DNA of 64,000 nt from Synechococcus sp. PROS-7-1. GTDB taxonomy: Bacteria; Cyanobacteriota; Cyanobacteriia; PCC-6307; Cyanobiaceae. A program made the position numbers and the translations under genes. Where the stretch lies: positions 1,756,572 to 1,820,571 of the forward strand of contig NZ_CP047945.1 in NCBI RefSeq assembly GCF_014279795.1. Reading direction: 5' to 3'. This document shows positions 62,007 to 64,000 of the stretch, in pieces. How positions within the stretch are numbered: position 1 is the stretch's first letter; every line of letters starts with the position of its first letter. Under the pieces are notes generated by a model, which had not been told where the DNA came from, did not search any database, and worked only from the letters and a program-made list of their open reading frames with translations.

Positions 62007-63099
62007 GGGCGGCCTGGAGGATGCGCCCGCTGGCGAGACCATCTCCAAAGGGATTGACCGCACGGGCCATCTGGTCATATGCCGCTGGGTCATCGAGGAG
62101 ACGGGCTGTTTCCTGAGCGATCGATGCGCTGTCCGTACCCACCAGCTTCGCTGTTCCAGCATCAACAGCCTCGGGACGCTCGGTCGTGCGCCTGAGCACA
62201 AGAACAGGCTTACCGAGGGCGGGAGCCTCTTCCTGCAGGCCACCGGAATCGGTCAACAGAAGGGTGCAACCTTTCATGGCCGCCACCAACCGGTCGTAAT
62301 CGAGAGGTTCGGTGAGTACCACGCGTGGATGGCCACCAAGCAGATCCTGAAGAGGCTCGCGCACGGTGGGATTCCGGTGCAGCGGCAACAGGAGTGTGGT
62401 GTCGGGATGGGACTCCAGCACCGCCAACATTCCTTCAGCGATGCTGCGCAGGCGGTCCCCCCAGTTCTCGCGGCGATGCACTGTGGCCAGGATGACGCGC
62501 TGGTTGGCCCAGTCGATGGGCAGGTCGGTGAGCTCAGGGGCGCGCTCAGCCATGCGCAGCAGGGCATCAATCACCGTATTGCCAGTGACCATGGCCCGAC
62601 CGACAACACCTGAGGCCTCGAGATTGGCCTGGGAACGCTGCGTCGGAGCGAAATGCAGCTGAGCCACCTGGGAGATCAGCCTGCGATTGGCTTCTTCAGG
62701 GAAGGGATCCAGGAGGTTGTCAGTGCGCAGGCCTGCCTCCACGTGCCCAACAGGGATCTGCTCATAAAACGCAGCAAGAGCCGCCGCGAAGGCCGTGGTG
62801 GTGTCTCCCTGCACCAACACCAGTTGCGGAGGGAAGGCTTGAAAATCGTCGCGAAGCCCCTGCAATGCTGCACAAGTGACGTGCGTCAGCGTCTGACGAG
62901 GAGCCATCAGATCGAGATCCTGATCGGCGGTGAGCTGGAAAAGATCCATCACCTGGGTCACCATCTCCCGATGCTGCCCAGTGAGCACAACGCGGGTTTC
63001 CAATGCCGAGCAAGCTCGGAATTCCTGGATGACCGGAGCCAGTTTGATGGCTTCCGGCCGAGTGCCGAGCACAATGGTGACGCGAGGCTTGGCCGCCAT
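61987..63099 (-). CDS. wecB: UDP-N-acetylglucosamine 2-epimerase (non-hydrolysing)
   Basis: The 370-residue GT-B fold enzyme converts UDP-GlcNAc to UDP-ManNAc for surface polysaccharides. Motifs are VLGTRPEAIKLAPVI, TGQHREMVTQVMDLF, LVQGDTTTAFAAALA, GHVEAGLRTDN, FPEEANRRLISQVA, TVHRRENWGDRL and TDSGGLQEEAPALGKPVLVL. The length is normal. It diverges from pilT with a spacer of about 113 bases and leads the operon ending in the antiporter. Confidence 0.95.
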   Translation of the reverse strand: MAAKPRVTIVLGTRPEAIKLAPVIQEFRACSALETRVVLTGQHREMVTQVMDLFQLTADQDLDLMAPRQTLTHVTCAALQGLRDDFQAFPPQLVLVQGDTTTAFAAALAAFYEQIPVGHVEAGLRTDNLLDPFPEEANRRLISQVAQLHFAPTQRSQANLEASGVVGRAMVTGNTVIDALLRMAERAPELTDLPIDWANQRVILATVHRRENWGDRLRSIAEGMLAVLESHPDTTLLLPLHRNPTVREPLQDLLGGHPRVVLTEPLDYDRLVAAMKGCTLLLTDSGGLQEEAPALGKPVLVLRRTTERPEAVDAGTAKLVGTDSASIAQETARLLDDPAAYDQMARAVNPFGDGLASGRILQAALDLLVT

Positions 63100-63212
63100 A
63101 AACGCAGGATCGGTGGCGGGATCCTAAGCGCGATTCAGAGAGCTCCCAGCCGACCCTCACTTGCCACGGCAGCAGCAGTGGCGAAGCTGAAGCAAGACAG
63201 ACGCGGAAGCCG

Positions 63213-64000
63213 ATGAATCAACCGATCTTCCCCCCGGGTTTTCCGCCCCAACCTGTTGCGGCCCCCACCCATAGCCCCTCCTTTTCGGAGTCAGCCTCGC
63301 TGAAGCCTGCAGCGACCCCATCACCCAAAGGATCACCAAGCCTTGAGGACATCGTGCGGATGGCCCATGACAAAGGCCACTCCGACGTGCACCTCGGCGT
63401 GGGAGAAATCCCGCGCTTCCGCGCCCGCGGAGAGATGCTGCAAACAGAGTGGCCGGTCACAGATCCGAGCACGTTTCATCGCTGGCTCAGGGAAATCCTT
63501 ACGCCCCAGCAGATTGATCTCTTTCAGCAGACGAAGGAATTCGACGGCTCCCATGCGTTCCCATTTGTCAGGGTTCGGATCAACCTCCTGGATTCGCTGT
63601 TGGGACCCGCCATGGTTCTGCGGCTCATTCCTCAGACCATCCTCACGCTTGAAGACCTGAAACTTCCCGAGGTGCTGCGGGAACTCTCATCACGCCCCAA
63701 GGGACTGGTGTTAGTGACCGGACCAACTGGATCAGGCAAAAGCACCACCCTTGCGGCAATGATTGACTGGATCAACCGCAATCAAACACGTCATATCCTC
63801 ACGATTGAGGACCCTGTGGAGTTTGTTCATCAGAGTCAGCGCTCTCTGATCAGGCACCGGGAAGTGGGGCTGCACACATTGCAGTTTCACAACGCTCTGA
63901 GAGCAGCCTTACGAGAGGATCCAGACGTGATCTTGGTGGGTGAGATCCGTGATCGCGAAACGTTGAGCACGGCTCTCGAAGCATCACAAACGGGCCATCT
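63213..64000 (+). CDS. pilT: Type IV pilus retraction ATPase PilT, 5' part
   Basis: The frame opens at ATG 63213 and runs off the window (262 codons seen of an expected 350 or so). A proline- and serine-rich N-terminal extension of about 40 residues precedes the PilT N-domain (LEDIVRMAHDKGHSDVHLGV and RFRARGEMLQ). The ATPase core has Walker A GPTGSGKSTT, the Asp box TIEDPVEF, EDPDVILVGEIRDRET (Walker B) and the His box ASQTGHL at the end of the window. PilT pulls pili back, powering twitching and DNA uptake. It joins comEC and the pilins in this window. Confidence 0.9.
   Translation, partial: MNQPIFPPGFPPQPVAAPTHSPSFSESASLKPAATPSPKGSPSLEDIVRMAHDKGHSDVHLGVGEIPRFRARGEMLQTEWPVTDPSTFHRWLREILTPQQIDLFQQTKEFDGSHAFPFVRVRINLLDSLLGPAMVLRLIPQTILTLEDLKLPEVLRELSSRPKGLVLVTGPTGSGKSTTLAAMIDWINRNQTRHILTIEDPVEFVHQSQRSLIRHREVGLHTLQFHNALRAALREDPDVILVGEIRDRETLSTALEASQTGH

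Noticed and set aside
1-64000. Mobile element, prophage or defence island
   Set aside because: No transposase, integrase, terminal repeats, phage structural or restriction genes were recognised. The tRNAs show no repeated 3' ends nearby that would mark an integrated element.

Overview
The window is chromosomal DNA from a cyanobacterium, most likely a marine Synechococcus/Cyanobium-type picocyanobacterium. The evidence is chlorophyll synthase (ChlG), the variable chain of ferredoxin-thioredoxin reductase, a phylloquinone/menaquinone C-methyltransferase, a GlcD-type glycolate dehydrogenase, a FutA-type ferric iron system, and a 62-residue protein in the rplS / tRNA-Trp / tRNA-Asp / gltX neighbourhood that matches the hyperconserved protein of Prochlorococcus and marine Synechococcus. 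Genes are densely packed and GC-rich, with many ATGA/TGATG couplings and at least nine convergent pairs whose 3' ends overlap. I see no rRNA operon, insertion sequence, prophage or CRISPR array.

Layout. 1-860: 5' part of an HMA-like gene leaving the window, a nearly empty spacer and tRNA-Ser. 861-14128: housekeeping and photosynthesis genes (comEC, glyQ, menG, hisF, ftrV, chlG, a class A penicillin-binding protein, rsmB, an alkyltransferase-like protein, trmH, a glutaredoxin-MauE fusion, an orphan oligopeptide-type permease). 14194-27913: a type IV pilus region with three sensor kinases, one response regulator, and two minor-pilin sets with the same gene order (PilX-like, PilV-like, FimT-like, PilW-like); the second set follows a probable major pilin and two further pilins and ends in a pilin-von Willebrand A chimera. 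27949-36042: lepA, an M32 carboxypeptidase, a pterin dehydratase, a His-rich COG0523 GTPase and a futAB iron uptake pair behind a candidate Fur box. 36021-40646: a phosphorus-scavenging operon (MFS transporter, phytase-like esterase, PhoX). 40706-44170: an operon with LarC and an M41-like membrane protease. 44256-63099: mixed housekeeping genes (xth, glcD, hemL, OprB-like porin, yajQ, stomatin/NfeD pair, DprA-like protein, BioD/DRTGG protein, map, rplS, two tRNAs, gltX, antiporter, wecB). 63213-64000: the 5' part of pilT.

The main biological theme is type IV pili and DNA uptake. ComEC (inner-membrane DNA channel), a DprA-like protein, a possible EbsA-like pilus factor, PilT (retraction ATPase) and two minor-pilin sets all lie within 64 kb. 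The region 17479-27913 is the best candidate for something not well described: duplicated minor-pilin operons of which one carries a greatly enlarged PilX-like subunit and a VWA domain fused to a PilW-like pilin, bracketed by two-component genes that may control them. This reading rests on motif recognition and gene order only. No database search was possible.
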